From NCBI GenBank assembly GCA_032718565.1, contig JAVGVS010000387.1:1-64000 (forward strand): DNA of 64,000 nucleotides. The letters run 5' to 3'. Shown piece by piece: positions 43,333-54,235 of this stretch. The translations under genes were made by a program, and so were the position numbers. Positions within the stretch are counted from its first letter, which is position 1; each line of letters opens with the position of its first letter. The notes beneath the pieces are model-generated. The model was given only the letters and a program-made list of their open reading frames with translations, searched no databases and was not told the origin of the DNA. This stretch comes from Distichodus sexfasciatus (lineage: Eukaryota > Chordata > Actinopteri > Characiformes > Distichodontidae).

Positions 43333-43470
43333 TCAGTTGGTGGCGTAACAGTAGGGTGTTCGCCCCGTGATCAGAAGGTCGCAGGTTCGAATCCAGGGCT
43401 GGTAAAGTTACCACTGAGGTACTTGTGAGCAAGGTATCGTCCCCAAGCACTGCTCCCCGGGTGCTAACGG
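43333..43470 (+). mobile_element. SINE-C, right member of an inverted pair
   Basis: Head and body from AGTTGGTGGCGTAACAGTAG with GCAGGTTCGAATCC, ending near CCCCAAGCACTGCTCCCCGG. It lies directly against the opposite-strand copy at 43157-43332. Confidence 0.85.
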
Positions 43471-43729
43471 GGTCTAAACGTTGGTCCTGTTATTAAATAA
43501 AGGATTTCGAAGACTTTTGTTTTGCAGTTATGTTAAATCTTTTTGGACATTATTGTTCACCGCCTGTTTATAATTCTCATATTTACTACCCTCAGATCAT
43601 ATGCACATCCAATGAAAAAAGAAATTCCAGAACCAAAATTGTAGTTGAATTCTGAATGGAGCTATTCTTCATGTCTCTTCTTCCTAATCCTAGTTTAAAA
43701 GTTTGTATATTTTATAGCCAATGTGTATA
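43471..43729. other. Unannotated stretch
   Basis: Nothing recognised. Confidence 0.35.
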
Positions 43730-44378
43730 TGTGACCCTCCACGGCAAAACCAGTCACTTCGCCCAAATTTTCAAAATTGAGTTATTATGTTTTGATAGTG
43801 CATAAATCAAGCTTCAAAACGATACCTATATGGAATGAATGGGACGACATATGACTGAGATATCAACATTCAAAGGAGTCGGGTTTCTCCTGTCACGCCA
43901 AGTGAGAAACGGAGAAATCTGCCTTTGAAGTTGACTATCGCCGTAGCACTCACAGACGCTTGGTGCGGTCGCGGCTACGTTTGCATTTACGGTAGCCTAC
44001 GCTGCATTCACAGCCACACGGATAGCCTACCTGCGTTAGGTTAACTGAACTCGGGAGACGAAGATGGATTCCGGAGAAATATCTTCACGCTAGTCAACCA
44101 GTGGATTTACCGTAAATATTGAAGTAGAGCGGTCAAAACAGAAACTTTTAACATTCTGCTGGAATTGAATTCCTCACCTCAAGAAAGTCACGTTTTTAGG
44201 ATGGAAAGGGTAAGTTTTTCAGCCAAATTTATTCACAACAGTACAGTATAGACCTTCCACTGTTTCAAAACACCAAAAAAAAAAAAAATCCAACATTTTA
44301 CCCCACGCAACATAAACGCTCGTTTTTCTCGGAAACCTCCGTTGCGTCAAGTGACTGGTTTTGCCGTGGAGGGTCACA
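43730..44378 (+). mobile_element. MITE-B, full-length reference copy (649 bp)
   Basis: Both ~26-bp terminal inverted repeats are intact (TGTGACCCTCCACGGCAAAA and its inverse), with TA on each side. Complete interior, including CGGTAGCCTACGCTGCATTC. No open reading frame of note. Confidence 0.93.
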
Positions 44379-44396
44379 TATTTGCTATTCTATATG

Positions 44397-44592
44397 ATGT
44401 ACATTTACAGCATTTAGCAGACGTTCTTATCCAGAGTCACTTACATTTCTTAATTTCATGGATAGCTCCCCTGAGAGCAACTTACGGTTAAGGGTCTTGC
44501 TCAGGGACCTAATGTTGGTAACGCCAGAGGTCTGATTCGAACCCACAACCTCTTGGTCCAAAGACGGGTGTCCTACCACTAGGCCACCAACA
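44397..44592 (-). mobile_element. SINE-D, nearly full length
   Basis: Minus-strand head GGTGGCCTAGTGGTAGGACA with GGTTGTGGGTTCGAATC (A and B boxes), body AAGGGTCTTGCTCAGGGACC, and 3' end ACATTTACAGCATTTAGCAG, a motif very common in fish DNA. Confidence 0.85.
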
Positions 44593-44604
44593 CTACTTAT
44601 TGTA

Positions 44605-44760
44605 TTTATATATTTTATATACTTTTTATTCATGTGTCTTATCTGTTCAGACTGTAGAACACGGAGCCGCATCATTTCGTCTCTCTATGTACGTTTATAT
44701 AGTTGAGCTGACAAAGTTTTTGACCTTTTGACTTTGACCTGACGTTGATCCATGGTCAAA
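44605..44760 (-). repeat. Dispersed repeat (LINE 3'-tail-like), reverse
   Basis: CATCATTTCGTCTCTCTATG, then TTGAGCTGACAAAGTTTTTG, then TTTTGACTTTGACC. Reverse of 25194-25317. Confidence 0.5.
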
Positions 44761-45600
44761 CTGCTAAAAGGACATTGGAAGAAAAAGCTGAACTTATCAT
44801 TTCAGCCTGTTTGAATGATTTATGGCAGGGCCCCTGCTGGAGAGAGTTTCTGGGCAGCAATTTAAGATTCTTTCATCTCAGAGTCACATATAAAAACACC
44901 AAAACACGTCTATAAAAGTCTGACCGGGGGAGAAAAATACGCTTGGTTAAGCATTGCATAGAGATAGTGAAACACTTCACCGCCAATGACTCGTTGGAGG
45001 AGTCTCTCAACCGGCATAACAGATTTAATGAATGTCCATTAGCATACATAAGTGCAGCTTCAGTAGCTCTGAAATGCCACTGAATCAGGAGTGGTTAAAA
45101 AAAAGATAATTTACCCCCCCAAAAAACAATGACAAAAGCAAAAGCAAACGCTTCTTCTTCTTCTTCTGGCAGGAAAGAAAACCAATTACCTGTTAGTGAA
45201 GAGCGGGCGGCTGACCACCTGTGAGCTGCTAATCATGAAGCACAAACAGGAGAATTTACAAAGACGCTGCTTCCCATCTGCCAGGAGGCCGATCCAGTCA
45301 GTGGACATTCAACGACTCGGTGGCTGTCGGTGATGAAGTAGTCATCAGGAAGGTCTATTCAGATGCCAAAAAACAGCTGAACTTTGTGATCAAGTTCTAC
45401 AGTTTGGAAAATGTTTATCAAAACAAGACTTTTCTAAATGTTTCCCGCTCTCTGCTTCTTATTGCTCCATCTGATTGGTAATCCAAAGCTCAATAAAACA
45501 CAGAGACGTAGGGTCAGACCCGAGCCACTTCGGCTCCGGAGCTGACTGTACACCTCACTACACCCTGCGTTACCGAGGAAGCTGAGCTGGTCGTTACCGG
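44761..45600. other. Unannotated, low repeat content; conserved-noncoding candidate
   Basis: Apart from (TTC)n at 45148-45165 no repeat is seen. 45180-45270 contains CACCTG, TAATCA and similar words. A good pyrimidine tract and CAG at 45145-45171 precede a ~50-codon frame that ends in a stop without a donor site. Confidence 0.35.
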
Positions 45601-45608
45601 GGAACACC

Positions 45609-46001
45609 TGTGTTAGATTTGGTGGCTGGGCGTCTGGCACAATGTGGGATTGGCACGCCACGCTCGGCTTTCATTCTGACTGCTCACTGGCTGTTTGGGG
45701 TTTTTAGCACGTGGGCCAGCCTGATCCCTAGCACACTGTCCAGTAACCGTCATACTTATGTTTGTTTCTGTGTGTTTCGGTAAAGAGCGTGAGTTTTCAC
45801 TGCCACTGGTCGGGGTCGTGCCACCTCCCCTGGACATGTGAAGGAGGACGTTTGCCTGAGCGGAAAAAGACACTAACTCTGTGTTGCACTTGCTCCAGTT
45901 TCGGTTTGAGCAGAGAGCAGTAGAACGCCGCCTGGAACCCAGCGTGTTGGTGTTTTTTTGGATTCTTTCAACAAATAAAGGTGGCTTCACCAACAAACGT
46001 G
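45609..46001 (+). mobile_element. Possible short solo LTR (weak)
   Basis: ACACCT occurs at 45604-45609 and 46002-46007, flanking about 392 bp that begin TGTGTTAGATTTG and carry AATAAA at 45974-45979 near the right edge. The right end reads AACGTG and not CA, and no TATA box is seen, so this is uncertain. Confidence 0.2.
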
Positions 46002-46009
46002 ACACCTAC

Positions 46010-47159
46010 TGGGTGAATGTTACCTAGTTTCTGCTGCACTAATGCAGGTGCCAACTCCAAATTCGGAATCGGATCCACGTTTTCCACTGCAAAAAAATGG
46101 CGCCAATGCTGTAAAATCTGGCTCCAAAACTTTGGCAGCCTGTATCCGAAACCCCCTGATGTCAAGGTAAAACTCAGAATAACGAAACGGCAGGACGGCA
46201 GAAAGCACATCTAGAGTTGTGTGGGCTGCTGAAGAAACGAGTGCTCTTTTAGCAATCTGGCCTTCGCAAGAAATTCAACTGAAATTAGAAAGCACAGAAA
46301 TAAGAAAACGATATAAAGGAATAACAGAACGTTGCTAGACTTGACCAATCAACGGTGCTTTAAAACACGTAACTGCTGTCTATAGTACTGTCCGGATAGA
46401 CCCGCTGTAAACACACAAACGTTTCGTCATCCTGTAGTTTCCCAAGCTTTTTCAAGCATGGAGGCGCTTGAGGAAATCCTGTGCTCTAATGAAACTGACC
46501 TACACGGTGAATATCAATATTGTTTAAGAGCGAGAAAGTAAAAGAAAGGCTGCACTCTCGCTGAGTGAAGAAGCAAATCCATTTGAATGGAAAGCCAAGT
46601 GATGTTTACGTAAGCTAAAACAGGGACGTCCAAAATCTTCCTAATAAATAAAGTGGCTGGACGCTGCTCTTTTGTATGGATGTAAAAATACTGCATTTAA
46701 CACAGTTTACGTTTAATGTCATGTATATGCTGCAACATGGCGGTAAACATTGCAGTGTTCTTTAGTGGAGGCCTACTGAAAATCTTCTCTCTGCCCCAGG
46801 TTTTCTCTCTGAAAGCTCCCTAAGAGAGCCTCTGAATCTATCCAAAAAGCACAGCTCTCAGCCCGAAGCTCAGTGTTCCATCATCCCGGTCACTGTAGTT
46901 CTAACAGAATTAGCCAACCGCTGACCAACCAACGCAGAGCCATGACACAACATGAAGCATCTCCCGTCCCGCAGGTTTCAGTGCCGACGGGAAACTCACC
47001 GACGGTGGAGCGGCTCTTTGATGTGGACGTAATTTCCACACGATTTTGGTTGGAGGCGGGGTGCGGTCTCGGGAGAGGGAGCAACATGGAGATTGTGTCT
47101 GGAATCGGAGGTCTGCGGCTTTTTGCTCTGTGAACTCCAGGTTGCCTTTCGCCTGGAGC

Positions 47160-47194
<35 letters not shown>

Positions 47195-47360
47195 AAGATC
47201 TGGAGGCCAGAATTCTCTCTTAGAGAGTTTTTAAGGGGGAAAAAAACCCAGGGCAAAGAAAAACGTCCTATGATGTCTCACTAAGGAACAGATTTCAGCC
47301 TGTGTAAATTACATTTAAAGTAAAATGTTAAATGATTTTAAATCCATATATTATGGCAGC
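46010..47360. other. Unannotated stretch with (TG)n
   Basis: (TG)n at 47161-47191. No gene recognised. Short overlapping frames lack domains. Confidence 0.4.
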
Positions 47361-47366
47361 CCCCGG

Positions 47367-47800
47367 TAGGGATGCACGATATGGGAATTATAGACTGATG
47401 CCGATATTAGATATTTTCAATGCTCATATCTGCCCATGCCGATAAATGAGGAAGGCAGAGTTGAGTGTGTAAAGACAAGACATTTTGCGCGCCACAGTTC
47501 CTCTGCACGCTTAGAATTTTGGCACAAAAGTAACGCCATAACGCTGACATTTCTAACACAGCAGAGCGGAGTGAGGGCGGAGCATTTCAGGAGTAGTGCA
47601 CAACATTTTAAGAAAAAGTCACTTCCCACCCTGCGTAGTGTACCAAGTCAAATAGGGCGTGTATGACTCGCCATGTGCACTACCTAGTGCGTAAACAGCC
47701 GTTAAGCTACAACTGAGACACATATTATCACATAGAAAAGTATGATAAGAGCGTCTTACCTACCATACTATTAAGTGTGCTAGTACACGGCTCAGGACAC
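47367..47800 (+). mobile_element. Family J hAT-like element
   Basis: Begins TAGGGATGCACGATATGGGA with CCGATATT subterminal repeats. Interior matches 13610-14040 in reverse (TGCACTACCTAGTGCGTAAA, AAAGTCACTTCCCACCCTGC). The right end is not sharply defined. Confidence 0.7.
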
Positions 47801-47984
47801 GCGAGCTCACATTTGCTGAGTGAAGCAAACACACAGGTTAGTTAAAACTTTCTCACACACTGCTCGCTCTTCAGGTGTCCATCAGTGAGTGTTTCCCTCA
47901 GCACTGATCAGGAATGATGTACTCTTTCGTTAGGAAAACTAACCCAGCTTTCATAGTTGAGCTGTAGCCTAAATGTTTATGGTA

Positions 47985-48126
47985 CAAACCTCGTCAGTGA
48001 ACTATGAGGACAATAAGAAAACAACAAAAACTTTGAAATCTAAATAATTGTTCAATAACTGTAATTGAGGTAAAAATGTTTGATTTTATCATGATATCGA
48101 TTTGAGGCGGGATCGTCCAGCCCTGT
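47985..48126 (-). mobile_element. Family I fragment
   Basis: Ends TGATATCGATTTGAGGCGGG then ATCGTCCAGCCCTG. Shares ACAAACCTCGTCAGTGAACTA with 41330. Confidence 0.65.
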
Positions 48127-49016
48127 GTTACTCCACAGAGCCAAAAATACAATCGATACAAACCTCCCATTCCTGACGCAGTCTCCTCTGTATTATGTGA
48201 GCGCACACACTCGGAGGCAGCGGCGCCCAGAGCCCTCTCCACTTTGAAGAGCTTTGTGTTTACGTCAGAGAGAGTGAGGCTTGGTGTGTGCAGACCGGGA
48301 TCGAACTTGGAGTGCCGAGCGTCTGGCCAGAAGCGGCCGCTCTGAAGCATCAGAAAGGCGAAGGTGCTCCGAACGAAACAAATCCATGTATGAATATGTA
48401 ATGTAAATAGCAGTTACTGCGTGGATGAGTTCACATAATAACGTCATGAATAATAATGCTGGCTTTCGGAACGGCTGCATTTTGCAACAGCTGTAACAAC
48501 AAGAAGGTTTATTAGCCAGAAACCATGTTACGCTACATTAAACTGCCACTGCATACCGTCTGCGCATCATTCCATCATTTGTTTTTCACAACAAAACCAG
48601 ATGTTTTTGATTTTTCCATTTTTCCCAATTATTGGCAGATCCACTTCCGGGTCACATCACTTGTGTTTTATAGAATCTTCTCCATTGTATTTTTGTTTTT
48701 TGTTTCAATGATCTAATTCTGGCAACAAATATGGAAGTAAAACACATTTCTGGGTTTAGGTTTAGCCTCCTGTTGGGCTGTTTCCCTCCTCTGTCTCTGT
48801 CTGTGTGTTGCAGGGTGCAGCGCTGCAACAGGTGAGGCTGGTCACCTGGTCAATTCATCTGCGCATATACGGGGCTACCGCTCTCCGTTTTTGGTTTTGC
48901 TTATTTCACATGACATTATTACTGCTTACCATTACATTCACACTGACAGTTTCTGTTCTCCTCTTCTGGTCTCCCTTCATATTGCTGAGCTAAAGTGAGC
49001 CTTGGTTTAGCATTAC
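48127..49016. other. Unannotated, with a microexon-like motif
   Basis: A pyrimidine tract and TTGCAG at 48781-48813, then 18 nt (48814-48831), then GTGAGG. The 18 nt would encode six in-frame residues. No flanking coding context is known, so it is only noted. Confidence 0.2.
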
Positions 49017-49545
49017 TAGGGAGGCACCGATCCGATACGTGGATGGGATATCGGTCCGATAGCGACTCTAATAGCTGGATCGGGTATCGTGGCACTGAGC
49101 CGATCTGTTCAATAAAATGGTAGGTTTTTCTATGTGTGCGTGTACAATTTGTAATGTATCGGAACTGGCACTGCAGTAAAGCTGGTTTATTGTTCAACAT
49201 TCACACTAACTCCTACATACTGATATGACAATGAGCAGAACAAGCAGCGCAACACACTACAAGCCCAATAGCACATCACACCGTTATACTGTTTAATTTC
49301 CTCAACAACACCAGCTCTCACTCACAATCTCTGTGTAAAACCCTATGGTTTTAGCGGCGCAAGATTAGGGAGCGTCACTAAATTACACAACTGTGTTTAA
49401 CTGAATCATGTTTGAGATGTTATTTAAATAATCAATCATTTAGCATATACATATGGGTGTGGAATTATTGCATTGTTTTAGTAGGAAAACTGTATTTAGG
49501 TATTTCTTTAAGCAGAACAGAATAATCTCAGTCTCCTCCAGAATC
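49017..49545 (+). mobile_element. hAT-type element, family Z, 3'-truncated
   Basis: Begins TAGGGAGGCACCGATCC and matches 54236-54770 closely (GTTCAACATTCACACTAA, AATTTCCTCAACAACACC, GATTAGGGAGCGTCAC). It stops near AATAATCTCAGTC without a right terminus. Confidence 0.8.
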
Positions 49546-50040
49546 GGCCCAGACCCAAAGTCCAAGTGTCGACGTCAGTGCTGGAAGTGAAAAAGTATGA
49601 TCGGTCGAAAATTGAACGAAGGAGTGATTCACAGGTTGAATATGTGCAACATGCTTCTCTCTTCCAGTAGCTAAAGGTGAAGATTTGGGTTTATTAACAT
49701 TACTGCGTGCGCTCCGGATTAGAAGCGAGAAGATCTGCTGCCCGTGTGGAGCTCCCTGCCTGTTGTGGAAGCGGTGTTGAGTGACCGCCCACTTCAGCAT
49801 ATCTTCTTGATTAGTGGAGAGAGCGCTTAAAATAGACCCTGATTAAAGCAAAGCAGTTGTGTTTGTACGTGCATGCTCACACACACAGACTACAGAGCCT
49901 GCTGGACACACACGCGACCCGACCTAAACAGCAGCTCCACATCACCAGACCCCCGTCTAAAAAAACAGCAGATAAAGTCCAGACGCCGAAACCAAGAAAA
50001 GCCCAGAAGAGCAGCCGGCTCCAGCTGATCTCACTCGTTT
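49546..50040. other. Unannotated stretch
   Basis: A plus-strand frame over 49857-50040 is Lys/Arg/Pro-rich and has no recognised domain. It continues into the simple repeat, which argues against a gene. Confidence 0.35.
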
Positions 50041-50058
50041 GTAGGATTACACACACAC

Positions 50059-50101
<43 letters not shown>

Positions 50102-50299
50102 TCTATCCATCTTTTTCTCCCTCTATCTTCCAACCTGCACATCTCTCTCTCATTCCATCTCCCTTGTTTGTCCCCCCTTGCATCCTGCTTCCTCTTCCTC
50201 TCCTCCTCCTCCCCACTCTCCATTTCTCTCCCTCTTTTTCCTTTTCTCTTCCTACTTCTGTCACTACTAGCACTCTTTCCATCTTCCTACAATCCACCC

Positions 50300-50343
<44 letters not shown>

Positions 50344-50840
50344 GCACTTTTCTCCCACCTTCCTGTCTTTCTTCCCCTCCATCCATCTCTCACTCTCATT
50401 CTCTTCCTATTCATCATTGGTCTCCCTCTTTCTGGCTGATTACACATGCTTCTCCCTCTCCCTCTTTCTAGAAACCACCTCTCTCTCTTTTTCTCTTCCT
50501 TTCTTCTTTCATATCACTCTCTTCCACCAGCGACCTTCCCATCTTTTTTAACACTCCGACCCATCTCTACCTTCCTCTGCCTTCTCTCCTCTGCTGTCTT
50601 TCTTCACCTCCATCCATCCCTCCTTCTACCTCCTTCTCACTCTTGTTTTCTCTCTCTCTCTCTCCCACTGTTAATTCTGTTCTGCTGTCCTTCTTCTCCT
50701 TTAACCATCCATCCATCATCACTCTACCTCCTTCTCACTCTCGTTTTCTCTTTCTCTCCCTCCCTCTCTTGGTAACTTTTTTCCATCTACTATATCTTTC
50801 TTGTCTTCTGTCCATCCTCTCTCTCGCTCTGACACTATAC
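50041..50840. repeat. Pyrimidine-rich tract, ~800 bp
   Basis: (AC)n then (CT)n at 50050-50098, another (CT)n at about 50300-50342, and CT-rich sequence throughout. CTACCTCCTTCTCACTCT at 50627 recurs at 50725, giving a local period near 100 bp. The 91-137-codon Ser/Leu/Pro frames here are repeat translations. Confidence 0.9.
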
Positions 50841-51781
50841 TTATCCCTTCCACATTGTGAAATCGTTTTTTAAGAGCGCGGTGCGAGTCGGAGTTGTGGC
50901 CGTTGGGTTTTATATAACAGTTGATTTAGAGGACGTGAGCGTGAGCAGACGTGATGCTGCATCCACGTTTCCTCCCTCGTTTGATCCCAGACCAGGGCCG
51001 GCCGCAGCAGCGCTCACTTTAACGCGATCAAAAGACGCAAACTGCTTTAGCCGTGATTCTGTACCATTAAAGCACCCGTAAAACACCCAGCAAGAATCAC
51101 ACGCACTCTCTCCCCGCAAGCCTCGTTCCACTCCCCGACACACACACTTTCATATACGTCTTCATCTATTCACACGAAACATTAAGACAATTCTTTGAAT
51201 AATAAAAAGCTTTTATCTCGGCTCTTGGCTAATGCGAGTTTTATCTGGGAAAAAGAGGGAAGAAAAGATTCAAGCCAAAGGAAATGTAATAAGTGGCTCA
51301 ACTTCTCCTCGTGACAGCGTCTTTTCGACTCGGCAATTAAAGCTGCGCGGGTAATTCTACCTCTTTATTTTGCATTGCAGGCCTTGTCTCATTTAGAGGA
51401 TAAATCAAGTTTATTTCCCCAAAGAGGAATTTCACCGGCTTGAGTTCACTCTGCTGTCAAAGGCTTGTGGTTAATAGACTCAAAAAGACAACTGCAGCCA
51501 TTTAATGCACTTGCTCTGAACTGTAATCTAGTACCTCTTATGCAGTTCATAATTCAGCCCTTTTTCCTTTTACGTTCATGTCTTTGAAAGATTTAACTGC
51601 ACACATACCTTTCGTTCTGTCTAAAATTGACGACAACTCAGGCTTAAGGCCCAAGACATACTTGACGCTACGTGACGCGGACGCTAAAGTGGCAGAAGAA
51701 GAGGAAGAAAAAGAAGAAGAAGAAGGCATCAGTGTGAGAAAACCTTGGCTTGTTTTGCTGTGAAATGACAGAAAAAAGATT
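50841..51781. other. Unannotated, low repeat content; conserved-noncoding candidate
   Basis: 51180-51560 is AT-leaning with no repeat match and no open frame. 51690-51725 is an AGA-rich run giving a polyglutamate frame that is not a gene. Confidence 0.35.
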
Positions 51782-51835
51782 AATTCATTCATTCAGAATC
51801 CGAACCGCTCAATCCCAACTGAGGTGGCGAAGGGA
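51782..51835 (-). mobile_element. SINE-E tail fragment
   Basis: ATTCATTCATTCAGAATCCG then AACCGCTCAATCCCAACTGA. Confidence 0.6.
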
Positions 51836-51917
51836 GTAAAAAATAAATGTAGAAAAATAGAAAGAGAGAGTTTGGTTTATTAAAAAAACGCTGGAAATGA
51901 AAGGTTTTTCTTTCTTT

Positions 51918-51998
51918 TAATCCGATTAATAATTGATTAATCGCAAAAATAATCATCAGACTAATCGATTAACAAAACAATCATTAGTTGCAGCCCTA
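51918..51998 (-). mobile_element. Family G terminus
   Basis: Repeated ATTAATCG and TAATCGATTAA, ending ATCATTAGTTGCAGCCCTA, the inverse of the family G start at 11636. The other end is not found. Confidence 0.65.
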
Positions 51999-53220
51999 GT
52001 CTCTTTAAATAGTCATAATCAGTATCGACCCTGAAAAATCTCATATCCGGTGAAGCTCGTCTGCTGTACGTTCAGAAAACAGCTGAAGGAGCATAAAAAG
52101 CTATGTGTTGAATGTGCAATACACAGCTGTTGTTTTCATTTAGAGGAAAGATGTGGTTATTATTTGAGCATGTTATTGAGCGCTGCATGTCCCTTTAAAA
52201 ACTGCAGAGAACAGAAAAATACATATTAGTAGGAAATCAGTTGTTCAGCATTAAATTTGTCCTCCGTATGAGAAATCTTGTTCCTGATTTAATAAAGGCT
52301 CAACATCCTGTCTCTCTCCTGTAGTTCACCCCAGCAACAAAAGAAACACGAAGACGGACAAAAGCACAGAAAAACCCTGTCTCAATGCAGCTCTGACGGC
52401 GAGCGCTTGTCAACATACTGATGACTTCATATTTCTTCACCGGCCAATTTAGGCTCCTTTTCTCAGAGCCTGCGTTTTGGAACAGACGTTCAATTCTCTG
52501 CCTTTTCTTAAACGGCTTGTAGACGTTCTCCGTCTCAAACAACAAATCGCATTGTTCTAATAGAATCTCAGATTTGCTGATGGGTAATTTAACGATAATT
52601 TAGTGAAAATAAGTTTTGACTTTGTCCTTTGTTACACCGCACCTCGGTAAACAACGATTAATCTGAGAAGAGACAGGCCGGCGTCAGTGTCTGTCTCCTC
52701 ATGAGGCGCGGCTACGTGTTTTTCAATTAAATGAAATGCAATTTTAGTTCTCTTGTCTCGTTTTTAAACGTCACAAAGCCTGCTTGCCGGATTCCACTAC
52801 GACCCACGTTATTCTTTTGTGGACAAATCCAATTATTTAGAGAGTAGGGAAGATGCCGTCTGATTATTTTTTCCAGAACAATATCAAAACATGAATAAAT
52901 TTAACTTAACTTTTGACTCTTTCCAAAACTTGCTTAATTGTTATAACTAAAGAAGATTTCACACAAAGACGAAAATTTTAACGACTACGCGTCAAAAATC
53001 CTGGAATACCTTTACAATATTGTGATCGCCATGTTAGTTAAAACGTTTTAATCACACACGCAAACACGAAAACACAGCAATGAAGTGTGTATCAGAATAT
53101 AAATGCTGCAGTAACGGTCAAACCTCCCGCCATGTAAATTAAAATCACATGTCCATTTCAGATTATGATAAGTAGTGCTTATAGGGCGGTTAAAATGAAA
53201 GCTATTAAAATATCACTCGA
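51999..53220. other. Unannotated, low repeat content
   Basis: A strong pyrimidine tract and TAG near 52300-52325 look like a splice acceptor, but each downstream frame closes within about 45 codons and no protein is recognised. Confidence 0.35.
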
Positions 53221-53404
53221 CATTGTGAACACACCACATGACAGCACACAGTGTGAATGTGACCTCTGCATTTGACCCATCCGTGAGGGAGCAGTGGGCA
53301 GCTTGCAGGGGACGGTACCTTGCTCATGAGTTACCGGTCCTGGATTCCAACCTGCGACCTTCTGATCATGGGGTGAACGTGCTACTGTTACGCCACCAAC
53401 TCCC
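53221..53404 (-). mobile_element. SINE-C
   Basis: CATTGTGAACACACCACATG, GACCTCTGCATTTGACCCAT, GGGGACGGTACCTTGCTCAT and head GCGACCTTCTGATCATGG. Internal deletions relative to 13349. Confidence 0.85.
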
Positions 53405-53519
53405 TAGTTTTATTCCTGACTTCGGCCCAAAAAATTGAATGAAAATCAAAATTGAAAAACAGACTTCCTGTTGAACACGAAGTGACGTTACAATATGTGT
53501 GGCATCTTGATGTTTTGAT

Positions 53520-53582
53520 TGAGGTTTCGATGATCTTTCAACCGATGTATCGATGTAGATCAACGTATCATCACACTCCAAC
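53520..53582 (-). mobile_element. Family N hAT-like terminus
   Basis: ATGATCTTTCAACCGATGTA then TCGATGTAGATCAACG. Only one end. Confidence 0.4.
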
Positions 53583-53836
53583 CGGTGACAGAAAAAATGG
53601 GAAGACTAATGGGAGCTCCCTGAGGTGTCATGAGAGCTGAAACCTTGATAGAAAGCGAGACTCGACTCGGGTGTTGAAGCGACAAAGTGACAAAGTTTAG
53701 TCACAGAACGAGAAAGAAAGGGAAAAAGCCTCAGAGGACTACAAAAAAAATAAACAGTGGCCTTCGAGGAGGTGTAAGAGACTCTAAGTGGAAGAGCTGG
53801 AAGTTGTACGATTGATTTTCCAAACACATCTGTTAC

Positions 53837-53969
53837 CTGGGCAGCCGGCGCTTTCGTGTGGATGAGTGACGCGAGGCAGGTGATGGCAGAACTCTCCGGA
53901 ATTTTTCCTGAGTCCTCTCTGACAGAAGCGTCTAATGAGCGTCTGAAAAGCCAACGCGATGGCTTCCCG
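53837..53969 (-). CDS. Candidate internal exon, product unknown
   Basis: On the minus strand a long pyrimidine tract (CTTCCTTTCTGTTTGTGTCC) leads to TTCACAG at 53970-53976. Then come 133 nt with no stop in two of three frames, ending CCCAG followed by GTAACAG. Phases 0-to-1 or 1-to-0 would both work. The frame ending at the splice site reads through IPESSAITCLASLIH; the other reads REAIALAFQTLIRRF. I recognise neither as a known family, and no neighbouring exon was found. This is the best exon-like structure in the window, but two good splice motifs and 44 open codons can arise by chance. Confidence 0.2.
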
Positions 53970-54149
53970 CTGTGAAGGACACAAACAGAAAGGAAGAATG
54001 TGGGAACGGACGGCGATGACCTGGCGCCAAACCTTTTCTTTAGGACAGTCCGTCTATGAAAACACAGGAGTGTTATTTTTGAGTGTTACTTATTTTTGAC
54101 AAAGAACAGTCACAAAGTGCTAAACAATATCAATACAAAATTTTAAACA

Positions 54150-54235
54150 CGAATAGCGCTGGACAATTAATGGAAAATTAATCAAAACCAACATTTGGAA
54201 CCTATAATCGATGTAATCTTGCCCATGATAATTAT
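54150..54235 (+). mobile_element. Family I fragment, host of a nested hAT insertion
   Basis: CGCTGGACAATTAATGG, then CCTATAATCGATGTAATCTT and GCCCATGATAATTAT, matching 60048-60125. The hAT element at 54236 begins exactly where this ends. Confidence 0.65.

Noticed and set aside
49857..50040. Lys/Arg/Pro-rich plus frame as an exon
   Set aside because: No convincing acceptor or donor, and the frame runs on into (AC)n(CT)n.
50168..50551. Overlapping 91-137-codon Ser/Leu/Pro frames
   Set aside because: Direct products of the pyrimidine tract.
52300..52420. Terminal exon after a strong acceptor-like site
   Set aside because: All three frames close quickly, no protein is recognised and no AATAAA is nearby.
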